64,000 nucleotides of DNA from Methanosarcina barkeri 3 (GTDB taxonomy: Archaea; Halobacteriota; Methanosarcinia; Methanosarcinales; Methanosarcinaceae). The translations under genes and the position numbers were made by a program. Numbering within the stretch: position 1 is the first letter of the stretch; each line of letters starts with the position of its first letter. The DNA lies in NCBI RefSeq assembly GCF_000970305.1, contig NZ_CP009517.1:3162001-3226000 (forward strand). Reading direction: 5' to 3'. Below, in pieces: positions 19,789-31,059 of the stretch. The notes beneath the pieces are model-generated. The model made no database searches, was not told the origin of the DNA, and worked only from the letters and a program-made list of their open reading frames with translations.

Positions 19789-19880
19789 GGAATATTTTAA
19801 TAAACCTAATTTTTCGATAAATTCTTTACTATACTAAATATAAAGGACTCGCCAAAAATTGATGTTTATCGAAATTCTCC
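19789..19880. repeat. MITE-like element, second copy
   Basis: 92 bp with terminal inverted repeats: the left end GGAATATTTTAATAAAC (19789-19805) against the reverse complement of the right end, GGAGAATTTCGATAAAC (19864-19880), 13 of 17 matching. The right terminus is identical over 17 bp to the start of the solo end at 12409, and the length matches the 2114-2203 element. The interior is not related. It lies between the convergent DUF2156 and 224-codon genes, in a 340-bp gap with no other feature. Confidence 0.5.
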
Positions 19881-20021
19881 TTAACAAATGACCATTAAAT
19901 TTCACTCTACGCCTATTTCCAGGCATGTCTCAAAGGTATAGATTTTTCTCAATTTTTTCGGTGCTACATTTTGGTTTTCAGTAAATAGTTTTTAAAATGG
20001 TATGGTGAATAAGTTTAAAAA

Positions 20022-20633
20022 TTAATAGTAAATGTCTTTTAGCGCCTCCTCATTTTTAGCCTCTGCAAGCGTTCTCAAGGCATCAAGCTGTTCCTGTTCA
20101 GAACTGATATAGTAAACGTCATATCCGAGCCTGTCAAGCTGCCGTAGATACTCTGTTGGAAACGCAGGCTCTATCGTTACAGCATGGGTAAACGCATATC
20201 GGTCACCGACAACGGTTCTTAGAAGGCTTCGTCCGTATCTATCGTCCAATGCTGCAATCTTAGGTTTTAGAGCAGTAACATCCTCTATCATCCTTCCTAT
20301 GGCCTCAAAGTCAAATGCAGGGCCCCAACATGCGAGTGTAAAACATTGTGCTATGCGATCGACTCCGACTTTTTTTGCCAGACAAACTGACGTATAATTG
20401 CGAATTCCATCACCTTCCGGCACGCTAGGCACAAAGAACATCTCATTCTGATTCAGCCAGAAGAAATCAGAGATATTCCTCGAAAACAGTTCATTAATCA
20501 CTTCGTCAAACAGCCAACGCGGTGTGAGAGACCATGCAACCCGCCACATATTATCAGTAACTGTCACAGGTTCGTTTTTGGTTAGCTCTAGCTCGGGATA
20601 TTCTCCCAATATTTGTTTTTTAATGTCATTGAC
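20022..20633 (-). CDS. Hypothetical protein, unrecognised
   Basis: I do not recognise this protein. From ATG 20633 it has about 203 residues; the frame runs open to 20696. It is a soluble alpha/beta-looking sequence with SLTPRWLFDEVINELF and a C-terminal acidic helix (EEALKDIYY). I choose 20633 because the extra N-terminal residues of the longer frame are a degenerate second copy of the first thirty codons (QYPKLALIKDKF against EYPELELTKNEP), so the upstream part looks like a duplicated gene start rather than protein. It has no operon partner. Confidence 0.55.
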   Translation of the reverse strand, partial: VNDIKKQILGEYPELELTKNEPVTVTDNMWRVAWSLTPRWLFDEVINELFSRNISDFFWLNQNEMFFVPSVPEGDGIRNYTSVCLAKKVGVDRIAQCFTLACWGPAFDFEAIGRMIEDVTALKPKIAALDDRYGRSLLRTVVGDRYAFTHAVTIEPAFPTEYLRQLDRLGYDVYYISSEQEQLDALRTLAEAKNEEALKDIYY

Positions 20634-20730
20634 CATATTATCGATAACTATCATGAATTTGTCTTTGATTAGCGCTAGCTTGGGATATTGTCCCAATATT
20701 CATTGCTAAAGACCATTGACTATATTTATA
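20577..20730. repeat. Duplicated 5' end of the preceding gene
   Basis: Two diverged copies of about 66 bp, near 20577-20642 and 20661-20730, share GGGATATTSTCCCAATATT and TGACYATATTAT-like blocks. The inner copy is the gene start, and the outer copy extends into upstream DNA. Confidence 0.55.
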
Positions 20731-20939
20731 TGATTAAGCCAATTTTTCGATGATGATTATTATCAAGTGTTTGCATAAAAGTGACTTATACTACTGAATC
20801 CATAGCCTGCAATATCGATATTATGTATCAGGAACATGGCAGCCATGAGAACATATATCAAGCTTCTGGAAACCGGTTGACCAGACAAACTTACCAGCTC
20901 AAAAATGATAAATAGGAAGAAATTTGGCTCTTCGCTATT

Positions 20940-21017
20940 TTGAGTGGGTAACTTATATTTAGCTTCCAAACGTTGATTTTGAGTGGGTAACTTATATTTA
21001 GCTTCCAGACGTTGAAG
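20940..21017. repeat. 39-bp tandem duplication
   Basis: Two adjacent 39-bp copies beginning TTGAGTGGGTAACTTATATT differ at about three positions. The unit is 13 codons; on the minus strand the frame reads QRLEAKYKLPTQN twice within an open frame at 20763-21023. That frame shows no family and has no ribosome-binding site, so I do not call it a gene; it may be the remains of one. I see nothing else in 20731-21258. Confidence 0.6.
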
Positions 21018-21258
21018 TAGCATATCTAAAACTTAGAAGCATTTATGCTTTTGAAAATCGCATTCAAGCTTGATGTTTTCATACCTGATCGGATTAATTA
21101 TAACAAAATAATTATCTTTAACCATACAAAACAGCAAAGAGCCTTATTTGAAAAATTTTTGTTTTTACTCTTTAAAAGATAAAAAGAAAGTTAAAGGATA
21201 GCTGAAAACATTAGTATGAGTTGAAAAAAGACTTAAACGAGAAAAAATTGGAAAAAAA

Positions 21259-22545
21259 TCATTTTTCGATTTTCTTTTTCTCAAAAGCTTCCTTTACAAT
21301 TTTTAAGGCACAGAGATCTCCACACATAGAACAGGTATCGCTTTCAGTTCTTCGAGCATCCCGGATTTTACGGGCTCTATTGCCATCAATTGCCAGTTCA
21401 AACTGTTTTTCCCAGTTAAGGTCCCTGCGAGCATAGGCCATGGAAAGATCCTTTTCCCAGGCGCGTTCTCTCGGGCCTTCCTTTATAAGGTCAATAGTGT
21501 GGGCTGCAACCTTTGTTACGAGCAGGCCTTCTTTTATATCCTCAAGGGTTGGAAGGGCAAGATGCTCGGAAGGTGTAACCATGCAGAGGAAGTCCGTACC
21601 ATGCATTCCTGCAACTGCTCCTCCGATAGCGCCTGTGATGTGATCGAAGCCTGGTGCGATATCGGTTACAAGTGGGCCCAGGAGATAAAGAGGAGCCTCA
21701 TTGCAGAGTTCTTTCATACCTCTTACGCTCAGTTCGATTTCATTTAAAGGCACATGGCCAGGACCTTCCACAAAGGTCTGGACATTGGCAGCCCTTGACC
21801 GCTTTACGAGTTCACCCAGTGTAATAAATTCCATAAATTTCGGGCGATCAGAGGCATCGGCAATGCAGCCCGGACGCATGCCGTCCCCAAGGCTCAGGGT
21901 CATATCATATTCTTTTGCAATTTCAAGGAGATAGTCAAATTCGGCATAGAAGGGGTTGTCTTCTCCATTATGCAACATCCAGGCAAGGGTAAAAGAGCCC
22001 CCACGGCTCACGACATTCATTATCCTGTCGCTCTGGCGCAGTCGCTCAAGGGAATTTAAATTAACTCCTGCATGCACGGTCACAAAGTCCACACCCTGTT
22101 TTGCGTGCTTCCGGACAGCGTTGAACAAATCATCCGAAGTCATTTCCACGACAATTTTCCTGGAAGCTGCAGCCTGGTAGATTGGAACAGTCCCGACTGG
22201 AATGTTAACGGATTTCAGGATACGGGTGCGAATTTCGTCCAGATTTCCGCCTGTGGAAAGGTCCATTACGGCATGAGCACCGAAAGCTTCTGCAGCCTTT
22301 GCTTTTTCGATTTCGGCATCAATATCTATACAGTCCCTTGATGTTCCGACATTGGCATTGATCTTTGTGCTCATATATTTGCCAATGCCTATAGGAAGGG
22401 TTTCTCGCCTGTTATTTACGGGGATAGCGATTAACCCCTTTGCCACGCAGGAGCGGACAGTCTCAGGGTCTATTCCTTCAGCTTTTGCCACGGTTTCTAT
22501 AGAGGGAGTGATGATTCCCTTCTTTGCATCTTCCATCAGTGTCAT
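21259..22545 (-). CDS. thiC: Phosphomethylpyrimidine synthase ThiC
   Basis: The 428-residue protein is ThiC, a radical-SAM enzyme that rearranges aminoimidazole ribotide to hydroxymethylpyrimidine phosphate for thiamine synthesis. Visible hallmarks are the barrel motifs [10 protein letters not shown] and MEFITLGEL, and the C-terminal cluster motif [11 protein letters not shown] (CX2CX4C, about residues 405-412) that binds the 4Fe-4S cluster. Length is usual for the archaeal form, which lacks the bacterial N-terminal extension. The ATG at 22545 has GGAG eight bases upstream. No TPP-riboswitch core was recognised upstream and no other thi gene is adjacent. Confidence 0.94.
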   Translation of the reverse strand: MTLMEDAKKGIITPSIETVAKAEGIDPETVRSCVAKGLIAIPVNNRRETLPIGIGKYMSTKINANVGTSRDCIDIDAEIEKAKAAEAFGAHAVMDLSTGGNLDEIRTRILKSVNIPVGTVPIYQAAASRKIVVEMTSDDLFNAVRKHAKQGVDFVTVHAGVNLNSLERLRQSDRIMNVVSRGGSFTLAWMLHNGEDNPFYAEFDYLLEIAKEYDMTLSLGDGMRPGCIADASDRPKFMEFITLGELVKRSRAANVQTFVEGPGHVPLNEIELSVRGMKELCNEAPLYLLGPLVTDIAPGFDHITGAIGGAVAGMHGTDFLCMVTPSEHLALPTLEDIKEGLLVTKVAAHTIDLIKEGPRERAWEKDLSMAYARRDLNWEKQFELAIDGNRARKIRDARRTESDTCSMCGDLCALKIVKEAFEKKKIEK

Positions 22546-22903
22546 TGTTACTCCAGACTGCAGGTTTATGAGACAATTATAATTATATTATTAACAAATA
22601 TCAATGAAAACATGCCAAATAACAGCAATATCATGGACTGCAAATAGCCAGGATATCATAAGCATATTATAAGGTTGACTAGAATAATAAGGATAAAGAT
22701 AAATCCAGTACTTCCATCTTGCGGACTAGAACAGATGGTGAACTCATATATATCTTTTCACGTCTGGTAAGTCATGAAACATGTATAAGCAGACAAATAT
22801 ATAAATAATGTGTGCATAGTATTTAGAGCATATGTAGAAAGAAAAACATGGAAACTGTTTTTAAAGTAAAGGCTTTTACAGCTTACCGGTATAATTGAAC
22901 CTG

Positions 22904-22986
22904 ACCAGTGAAATTAACTGAAATTAACCAGTGAAATTAACTGAAATTAACCAGTAAGATTAACTGAAATTAACCAGTAAGATTAA
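22904..22986. repeat. 23-bp tandem repeat between thiC and topA
   Basis: Three full units and one partial of ACCAGTGAAATTAACTGAAA plus TTA, with GTGAAA changing to GTAAGA in later copies. They lie in the 600-bp divergent promoter region of thiC and topA. No gene is seen in 22546-23145; a TATATATCTTTT stretch near 22746 is a possible promoter element. Confidence 0.85.
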
Positions 22987-23145
22987 GCCGATTCATATAA
23001 AAGAAACGAGAAAAAGAAGGGAAATCTTTCAGATACATTTCCTAATTCATTTCGTTATGCATTCCTTACACATTTCCTATACATTTCTTATTAATACTAT
23101 TTTAGATTCCATTACAACCTCAAGAACAGAATCAGGGTATTTTAT

Positions 23146-25689
23146 ATGACAATTGTCGCATTTGCAGAAAAGAATAAGGCAGCAGCCCAGATTGCAAGCA
23201 TCCTGGGCGAGGGGGAAGTTGAGAAGATAACAGTTGAAGGGCTGCCAGCATACGAATTTAAGTGGAAAGGTGAAGAGTGGCTGGTAATGGGACTTTCCGG
23301 GCATATTATGAATTATGACTTTCCGGAGCAGTATAATAAATGGAATGAAGTCAATCCGGGTGTGCTTCTTGGAGTAGACCCGCAAAAACTTGTAACACGA
23401 GCTGATTACGCTGCCGCAGTAAAAAAGCTGGCAAAAAGGGCAAACAAGATTGTCCTTGCCTGCGACTATGATAGGGAAGGAGAAAACATAGGATTTGAAG
23501 CAAAAACACTCTCAGAGGAAGTAACAAATGTCCCGATTGAAAGGGCACGTTTTTCGTCTCTCTCCCCAAAGGAGGTAAAAAAAGCTTTTGAAAGCCTGAT
23601 AGATCCGGACTATAACATGGCAATGGCTGCAGAAGCCAGACAGATTCTGGATCTCAAAATGGGGGCGGCTTTTACTCGCTTTGTCACACTTTCGGTCAGA
23701 GAGAGAGCAAGAACAAAGGACATACTTTCTATTGGTCCCTGCCAGACTCCTACCTGTGGGTTTGTATACGAAAGGGAAAAGGCAATCAGGTCTTTTCAGG
23801 CAAAAGATTTCTGGAAAATAACTGCAATTTTCTCGGCAGAAAGTGGAAAAGAAGGAGACGATTTCGAAGGTACTCACAGGGCAGGAAATATTCACGATAA
23901 AGAAAAAGCCGCTGAGATATTCAAACGGCTAAAAGGAGCAAAAGAAGGGTTAGTTGCAAAAAAAGCAGTAAAAGAAACAAAAACCAGCCCTCCTAATCCA
24001 TTAAATACTACCGAATTCCTTAAAAGGGCTTCCAAGTTTCTCGGGATAAGCCCTGAGCTTGCCCTTGAGGTCGCAGAACAACTTTACCTTGCAGGGTTTA
24101 CCAGCTATCCCAGGACTGAGACAAACAAATACGCAGACGACTTTGATTTCAAGTCTCTTGTCTTTGATTTTGCACGTCAGAAGGAATACAAACCTTTTGC
24201 AGAATCTATCCTCATAGCCCCAATTATCCCGAAAAACGGGGAAAAAGATGCGCATGACCACCCTCCTATCCACCCGATCAGAGCGGCTTCAAGAGGAGAG
24301 ATTAGCTCTGCTGTAAATATCCCTCAGGCTCCTGAAGTCTACGACCTTATAGCAAGGCACTTCCTGGCAAATCTCATGCCTGCAGCAGTTTTTGAGAAAA
24401 CTCATCTCCACCTGCTCGTACAGGAAGAGCCTTTTGACTCTTCAGGCACCGTACTCAAGGACTCGGGCTGGCTCGAAGCTTATCCCTTCGAAAATAAAAA
24501 GGATAAACTGCTCCCGTTTGTAGAAGAAGGCCAGAAAGTGGGCATAAAAAAACTTAGCAATACAAAGTCCAAAACCAGCCCTCCAAAAAAATTAACCGAA
24601 GCCGAACTTCTGACCCTTATGGACAAAAACAGAATCGGAACAAAGGCAACGGCTCCTACACATATTGAAACAAATAAGAAGCGAGGGTATCTTGAGACAA
24701 AGGGAAAAACAATTTCTATCCTCGATACAGGTTTTACCCTTATGGAAGGGCTTTCTCTGACCGTTCCGATTCTAGTAAGGCCGGAAATAAGGGCAAAGAT
24801 CGAAGCCCTTATTCAGGAAGTAGAGGACGGAAAAAAAGAATTTGAAGCTGCCCTTGACGAAGGTACAGCCCTGATCAAGGAGATGTATGCCCAGCTTGAA
24901 GCAAATAAAAAGGATTTAACTTCAAGCATAGCAGGCACAATCAAGGATGAAGCCGCCCTCGAAGACAAGAAAAACTATATCGGAACCTGTAAAGCCTGCG
25001 GGCACGTGCTCAGGATTGTGCAAACGGACTCAGGCCGCTTTGTGGGCTGCACAGGCTATCCTGACTGCAGAAACTCATATCCTCTGCCAAAATCCGGGGC
25101 TTTGACCGTACTCAGAAGCAAAGAATGTAAAAAGGAAGGGGTAGCTGTCCTGAAAGTAGGAAATAAGTATAACTGGGCTGTTGGCATAGGTCCCTGCTTT
25201 ACCTGTGACCTTGAAAAAGAATGCTATCCTCCGGAAACGGTCGGTCCCTGTCCTGAATGTGACGGAAGCATGTTCCTGATAACTTTTAAAGACACCCGAT
25301 TTCTGGGCTGCACGAAACGCTGCGGGTACACTCATTCAGTCCCAAAAACCGGAAAACTGACCCTACTTGACAAGACCTGTGAAACCTGCGGCTGGAAGCT
25401 GTTCAGGCTAAAAGAAGAAGGTGACAGCCCTGAGGAAGAGTTCTGCGTAAACCGGCGCTGCGCAGAAGGCAGAAAATACTGGAAAAAGCCAGGCAAAGGA
25501 GCCGAAACCAGGATCAAGGAAAAAGCTTCTTTAAGCCGCTCTGCAGCAAGTTCAGCAGAAAATCCGACAGTAAGTTCAGCGACAAATTCAGCAACAAGCC
25601 CAGCAACAAGATTAACAGTAACTCCGACAGCAGAAAAGAATTCGAAAGTATTGACTGCAGGCCTGAAAAAGAATAAGGAAAAAACCTGA
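23146..25689 (+). CDS. topA: DNA topoisomerase I (type IA)
   Basis: An 847-residue type IA topoisomerase that relaxes negative supercoils by cutting one strand. Domains in order: Toprim (residues 1-140, with the acidic ACDYDREGEN near 104-113), the gate and active-site region with the catalytic Tyr in SYPRTET near residue 321, and three C-terminal zinc modules between about 614 and 780 (CKACG...CTGYPDC, CPECD...CTKRC, CETCG...CVNRRC). The last 60 residues are a Ser/Ala/Thr-rich and Lys-rich tail. The ATG at 23146 has weak CAGGG upstream. It is divergent from thiC and monocistronic. Confidence 0.95.
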   Translation: MTIVAFAEKNKAAAQIASILGEGEVEKITVEGLPAYEFKWKGEEWLVMGLSGHIMNYDFPEQYNKWNEVNPGVLLGVDPQKLVTRADYAAAVKKLAKRANKIVLACDYDREGENIGFEAKTLSEEVTNVPIERARFSSLSPKEVKKAFESLIDPDYNMAMAAEARQILDLKMGAAFTRFVTLSVRERARTKDILSIGPCQTPTCGFVYEREKAIRSFQAKDFWKITAIFSAESGKEGDDFEGTHRAGNIHDKEKAAEIFKRLKGAKEGLVAKKAVKETKTSPPNPLNTTEFLKRASKFLGISPELALEVAEQLYLAGFTSYPRTETNKYADDFDFKSLVFDFARQKEYKPFAESILIAPIIPKNGEKDAHDHPPIHPIRAASRGEISSAVNIPQAPEVYDLIARHFLANLMPAAVFEKTHLHLLVQEEPFDSSGTVLKDSGWLEAYPFENKKDKLLPFVEEGQKVGIKKLSNTKSKTSPPKKLTEAELLTLMDKNRIGTKATAPTHIETNKKRGYLETKGKTISILDTGFTLMEGLSLTVPILVRPEIRAKIEALIQEVEDGKKEFEAALDEGTALIKEMYAQLEANKKDLTSSIAGTIKDEAALEDKKNYIGTCKACGHVLRIVQTDSGRFVGCTGYPDCRNSYPLPKSGALTVLRSKECKKEGVAVLKVGNKYNWAVGIGPCFTCDLEKECYPPETVGPCPECDGSMFLITFKDTRFLGCTKRCGYTHSVPKTGKLTLLDKTCETCGWKLFRLKEEGDSPEEEFCVNRRCAEGRKYWKKPGKGAETRIKEKASLSRSAASSAENPTVSSATNSATSPATRLTVTPTAEKNSKVLTAGLKKNKEKT

Positions 25690-25930
25690 AACTCGACAAT
25701 TAGAGAAATCCAATTTTCTTTTCGTTCAATTGCTGCCCCAATCTCCTTCCAGGGGTACAGGATCCTTTTCACTCGTTTTACTCGAAGAGCTGATTTAATG
25801 AGGATACTAAATGAAAAAGGGCCAAATTATAAAGTTTCAGAGTTTCACCCTTTTTTCTGTGATTCGAGAGTTTTGAGTGAGTCCTTTGCACTTATATTGG
25901 TTACACAACCTAAAATTAAAAAGAGTTTTA

Positions 25931-26013
25931 GGAAACAGTTACAACAGTAAAGAAGAACAATTACAGCAGCAAAGAACAATTACAACAGTAAAGAACAATT
26001 ACAACAGTAAGAA
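25931..26013. repeat. 19-bp tandem repeat between topA and the eS1 gene
   Basis: About four imperfect copies of AACAATTACAACAGTAAAG lie in the 410-bp gap between the convergent topA and eS1 genes. No gene is seen in that gap. Confidence 0.8.
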
Positions 26014-26102
26014 TAAGAAATTTGTAACTAAAAAGAACTAAGAAAAGAGATAAGGAAATCCTTTCGGATTTCCCCTGCCTCTTGATACTAAACCAAACTG
26101 AA

Positions 26103-27427
<1,325 letters not shown>

Positions 27428-28936
27428 TTAAAGGAAGCGGATGCCTTTCGGCATTTCGCCTACTCTTTTTCTGAATTCCTCTGGCCAGTTTGCAGGGTCA
27501 AGCCCTTTTTGCGCAAGGAAGACCGCAGCCCATCTCTCAAGCCCGACTCCTGAACAGCCTGACCAGAGTTCTTCTCCGGACTGGAGTTTTACATTGAAGC
27601 CTTTGGGATACTTGTCCCCGTTAATGCTCACATTCTGGAATTCGAGCCATTCTCCATCCGGCCCGCGATAAGGCAGGCAGGCTTCGTAATCGGTTGTCCC
27701 GACAGTGTTTTCTTCGGCAAGCCCGAGCAGTCCTTCCTGTGCCATAAACCAGGGGGTAACTCTTGCTTTTCTCCACTCGATGTCCAATATATCATTGAAG
27801 ATATGCATATAGCGGTCATGCAGTTCTTCTGCGCACTTTAATACCTCTTCCTTTGTGCCTATCCAGACAATTTCGATCCTGTGAAACTCGTCTACCCTTT
27901 CGATTCCGTGAATTCCACCGCTCTCATATCTGTGAGAGGTACCTGACCTGTCAAAGACCTTTACGGGAATTTCCTCGTTCGGAAGAGTTTCCCCTGTTAC
28001 ATACATCCAGAAAGGCGGGCACTGGGCATAGCACATGCCTCCGATTGGCTCTGCGATTTTTTCTTTAATCAGTTTTGTGGGTACTTCGTGAGTAACCTTG
28101 TAGTAATCAGCAACCTCTTCCCAGTAATCTGGGTCCCTTGTCTGCGGAGGACATACATAATATATCTCAGGGTAGACGCCCTTTGCATGCCCGGACTTCA
28201 TCCAGACTTCCCAGGTGACCAGTTTTGGAAAAATCATTTCCCTGTATCCGAGAGGTCCAAGAAGTTCTTCAAGGACAATTTTCTCGAAAGTCCGGAAGAT
28301 CCTTGTGGACTGAGGCCCGTGGATCCACTGACCGCGGCTTGCCCCACGCTTGAGCCAGCCTTCTTTCATCATGGCCTGGGTAGGGTCTTCCTTGAAGGGA
28401 TGCTCCATTGGCTCTCTCTGCCAGAGCAGGTTCCAGTGCTCAGCCTTTGCCCCATATTGGGCAGCCTCGATTTTCTCTTCGAGGAGCGTGAGAATCCTGT
28501 CCGGCACCCGATTCTTCATCTCAGCTTCTCCGACCTCAAGCTCGAGCTCAATCCCGCCTTCAATGTTTTCCATACTTTTTATATAAGGCACCTTGAGCAT
28601 CCTGAGCTCATGGTCAGCCGGCACCTTAATGATGAAAGACTCAACCTCGATTCCACGAATCCCAATCTTGAATTTCTTACCTAGTGCCTCAGAAAGCTGT
28701 TTCCTCAGCCGGAAAATTGCATCGTGCACTCTAACATACCTGCCGGACTGGAGCGAAAGCTCGATCCTGTCCTCCCCGAGCTTCCATTCCGTAACCTTTG
28801 CTCCCTGCCCTTCAGGCGCCCCTCGGGTAAGAAGGGTACCGTTTGCCTCTTCAAAAAGCGCAGCTATAACATCCTTTGCAGGAGTGGGGTCTGCACTTGT
28901 TTTAAAGTAAGCTTTAAGATTGAACTGTAATTTCAA
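27428..28936 (-). CDS. serS: Methanogen-type seryl-tRNA synthetase
   Basis: The 502-residue enzyme charges tRNA-Ser and is the rare archaeal class II SerRS found only in methanogens. The active-site zinc ligands fall at the positions known for the Methanosarcina barkeri enzyme: C306 (in MCYAQC) and E355 (in HRIEI), with the third Cys in [12 protein letters not shown] near 461. The atypical N-terminal tRNA-binding domain fills residues 1-165. The start is TTG 28936 (TTG AAA TTA), with AGAGG ten bases upstream. No neighbour on the same strand is close enough for an operon. Confidence 0.96.
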   Translation of the reverse strand: MKLQFNLKAYFKTSADPTPAKDVIAALFEEANGTLLTRGAPEGQGAKVTEWKLGEDRIELSLQSGRYVRVHDAIFRLRKQLSEALGKKFKIGIRGIEVESFIIKVPADHELRMLKVPYIKSMENIEGGIELELEVGEAEMKNRVPDRILTLLEEKIEAAQYGAKAEHWNLLWQREPMEHPFKEDPTQAMMKEGWLKRGASRGQWIHGPQSTRIFRTFEKIVLEELLGPLGYREMIFPKLVTWEVWMKSGHAKGVYPEIYYVCPPQTRDPDYWEEVADYYKVTHEVPTKLIKEKIAEPIGGMCYAQCPPFWMYVTGETLPNEEIPVKVFDRSGTSHRYESGGIHGIERVDEFHRIEIVWIGTKEEVLKCAEELHDRYMHIFNDILDIEWRKARVTPWFMAQEGLLGLAEENTVGTTDYEACLPYRGPDGEWLEFQNVSINGDKYPKGFNVKLQSGEELWSGCSGVGLERWAAVFLAQKGLDPANWPEEFRKRVGEMPKGIRFL

Positions 28937-29150
28937 AGTTTGAGCCTCTTTTACTTGGTATGGAATAAGGTATTGTGAATAGAGGTAATGACGTAAACAG
29001 AGTCTAAAATTCTTTTTCTGATATAAATGCTTATTCTATAGCGAATATTTATAACTCGGATGAGAAGACCAAGTCTTAACACATTATAATATACTTTGAT
29101 AGTAGACACCTTAAGTTCAGACGCAGAATAGGGAATATCGAATAGGGCAA

Positions 29151-29304
29151 TATGTCTATTATCCGATTATGTCTATTATCCGATTATGTCTATTATCCGA
29201 TTATGTCTATTATCCGATTATGTCTATTATCCGATTATGTCTATTATCCGATTATGTCTATTATCCGATTATGTCTATTATCCGATTATGTCTATTGTCC
29301 GATT
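29151..29304. repeat. 17-bp tandem repeat upstream of serS
   Basis: Nine near-identical copies of TATGTCTATTATCCGAT; only the last differs (TTGTCC for TTATCC). It occupies the 600-bp gap between serS and the decayed nucleotidyltransferase. The low divergence suggests recent expansion. No gene is seen in 28937-29553. Confidence 0.92.
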
Positions 29305-29553
29305 TCTGGAGCTGAAACTTTAACCTTGTGACGGGAAGGAACTAACCAAAAACTTGACCCCGGCTACGTTTACGGTCATGTAGTGACCGACCTTTCCGAA
29401 AAAAATGGAAGCGGAAAAAGGAGTACAAATTTGTAATACAGCAGATTATATTATGCAAAGGACACAGTACTTTATACGCGGGAAGATCGCTCAAAACGTA
29501 GATTAACTTAAAAATGGGTGGAAACAAGTATTGCAGGATATAAAGGAACATAT

Positions 29554-29843
29554 ATGGATGTTAACCAGATCCGGCTCCTTATTTTAGAAAGAAAGGACAA
29601 AATAAAAGAAGAGTTCAAAGCTGAAGTCCTGGGCGTTTTCGGCTCGTACGCACGTGACAAAGAAAAAAAGAAAGTGATATTGACGTCCTTGTGAGGTTTG
29701 GAGAAGGAACTACCCTCTTACACCTTGTGGGACTTGGATATTATCTTGAGGATTTATTTGGAGTTCCAGTTGATGTTGTTTCAGAGAGAGCTCTCCACCC
29801 GATGATGAAAGATGACGTGTTAAAAGAGCTGGTACCGGTATAA
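29554..29843 (+). pseudogene. MNT-type nucleotidyltransferase broken by a frameshift
   Basis: The frame from ATG 29554 encodes an MNT-family nucleotidyltransferase (minimal antitoxin type) up to VFGSYARDKEKK, then shifts by one base within a poly-A run at about 29662-29672. The downstream frame continues with ESDIDVLVRFGEGT and VPVDVVSERALHP to TAA 29841. Joined, it would give about 96 residues with an intact GSYAR...SDIDV catalytic motif. The first frame alone stops at 29694. The cause is a one-base deletion, a sequencing error or a slippery site; I favour decay because the neighbours are also broken. A second full-length relative follows at 29898. Confidence 0.75.
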
Positions 29844-29897
29844 GGCAGACCGTTCGTGCAGGTACCCAGCAATGAAAGAATAAGGAAGAAAATAAAA

Positions 29898-30206
29898 ATG
29901 CCTTCCCAACAACTTAAAAATGCTGACCATTTCATAAGAATACTCAGGCAACACCTGCCTGAGATCAGAGAAAAATACAGCGTGAGCTATCTCGGAATTT
30001 TCGGGTCATACGTTCGTGGGGAACAAACAAGTGAAAGCGACCTTGATGTTCTGGTGGAATTTGATGAAACACCTGGCCTTCTGAAATATATTGAGCTTGA
30101 GTATTACCTTAGTGATCTGTTAGGAGTAAAAGTAGACCTGGTAACCAGAACCGGTCTCAAGCCAAATGTTGGAAAACATATTCTCAATGAAGTGGTTTCT
30201 TTATGA
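29898..30206 (+). CDS. MNT-type nucleotidyltransferase (MntA-like)
   Basis: About 102 residues from ATG 29898, which has AAGGAAG nine bases upstream; the longer frame to 29856 has no such site. The core motif FGSYVRGEQTSESDLDVLVEF is the nucleotidyltransferase GS-x10-12-DxD catalytic signature, followed by VKVDLVTRTGLKP, as in MntA. MntA proteins neutralise a HEPN-domain RNase toxin by transferring AMP to it. The stop overlaps the ATG of a truncated HEPN-like frame at 30203 (ATGA), so the antitoxin now appears to lack its toxin. Confidence 0.83.
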   Translation: MPSQQLKNADHFIRILRQHLPEIREKYSVSYLGIFGSYVRGEQTSESDLDVLVEFDETPGLLKYIELEYYLSDLLGVKVDLVTRTGLKPNVGKHILNEVVSL

Positions 30207-30304
30207 CTTACAGAAGAGATGAGAGAGATTTAAAGCCCCATTTTTCGGGCATTTTTAATGAAGATATCCGAATACCCGGTATCAAAAAGAACTCGTATGC
30301 CTGA
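30203..30304 (+). pseudogene. Truncated start of a HEPN toxin partner
   Basis: ATG 30203 overlaps the stop of the nucleotidyltransferase gene, the classical layout of the MntA/HEPN pair. About eleven residues (MTYRRDERDLK) look like the start of a HEPN-like gene; the rest to TGA 30302 is read through the opposite strand of an MBL-fold gene fragment. The HEPN catalytic R-x4-6-H motif is absent. I interpret it as the scar of a deletion. Confidence 0.5.
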
Positions 30305-30391
30305 ATCCTCCAGCAGAAAAGACAAACCAGGCTCGGCAAAGAAATACCTGTCAATAAGGGTGTTGTTATCAACAAGGACGGTGAGATTCAT
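30230..30391 (-). pseudogene. N-terminal fragment of an MBL-fold metallohydrolase
   Basis: From ATG 30391 the minus strand encodes 53 residues starting MNLTVLVDNNTLID, with AEPGLSFLLED and IRVLFDTGYSDIFIKNA, the standard opening of the small metallo-beta-lactamase-fold hydrolases related to the methanopterin-pathway phosphoribosyl enzymes. The frame ends at TAA 30230, before the HxHxDH metal site. The break coincides with the break in the HEPN frame on the other strand, so one rearrangement probably fused the two truncated genes. Confidence 0.7.
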
Positions 30392-31059
30392 AAAGTGTTT
30401 ATTTTAGTTGCGGGGTATAATAGTATTATTATCAAATACTTGAAAAAAATATTTAGAGTTGAGTTTAGTACTGCGCGTGGTGTTGTAGGAAAATAAAAGT
30501 TGGGACTAAGTCTGGAACGAATACTCCGCTCAACCGAGGCCTTGGCTCACCTGTGATTTTGTAGACACATTGGACAAAACCCAAGCTCTGGAAGTCAAAG
30601 CTAAGTAATAATGAGCTAAGGAGTCAGCTATACTGAAACTTCAATAAACGAAGCAGAATTCATTTTACAGCCGGAATAGGCTAAATGTATCAGTTACTAA
30701 AGCAAGGTCCAAATGCTTGTTTTTCCTGCAGAGACCCTTGCTTGATTCTCTCTAGAGATCCTGAAAAATAAGAAAGTTGCTGGGGCTCAGACAATGTTTA
30801 ACCTAGTGGAGTTTTGTCGGTGGAGGAAAGAGAGATTTTGAAATGAAGTTAAGTTATGGTGGGAGACTTCAGGGTGATGGGATCAGGGAAAAATAATAAA
30901 ATCGAATAAAAAAGTGTTGTTTAAAAGATTCAAAATGAGATTTTACAGTATTAAGTCTTTTTCATTCGCTGAATTCACTTAAGAGGAAATAACATATCTG
31001 ATCCGGTTATATCGAAAAATCATAGAATTATTTTTTGAGATAGCTACTAATGAAAACAG
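30392..31059. other. Intergenic boundary of the island
   Basis: 670 bp with no supportable gene. The composition becomes more A+T-rich after about 30,900, where the island begins. No attachment-site repeat or tRNA was recognised here. Confidence 0.4.

Noticed and set aside
22546-22800. TPP riboswitch upstream of thiC
   Set aside because: I could not find the conserved THI-box core (CUGAGA and related pieces) on the minus strand near the gene start.
29151-29304. CRISPR array
   Set aside because: The 17-bp units are directly adjacent with no spacers and no cas genes nearby; the same holds for the other tandem repeats.
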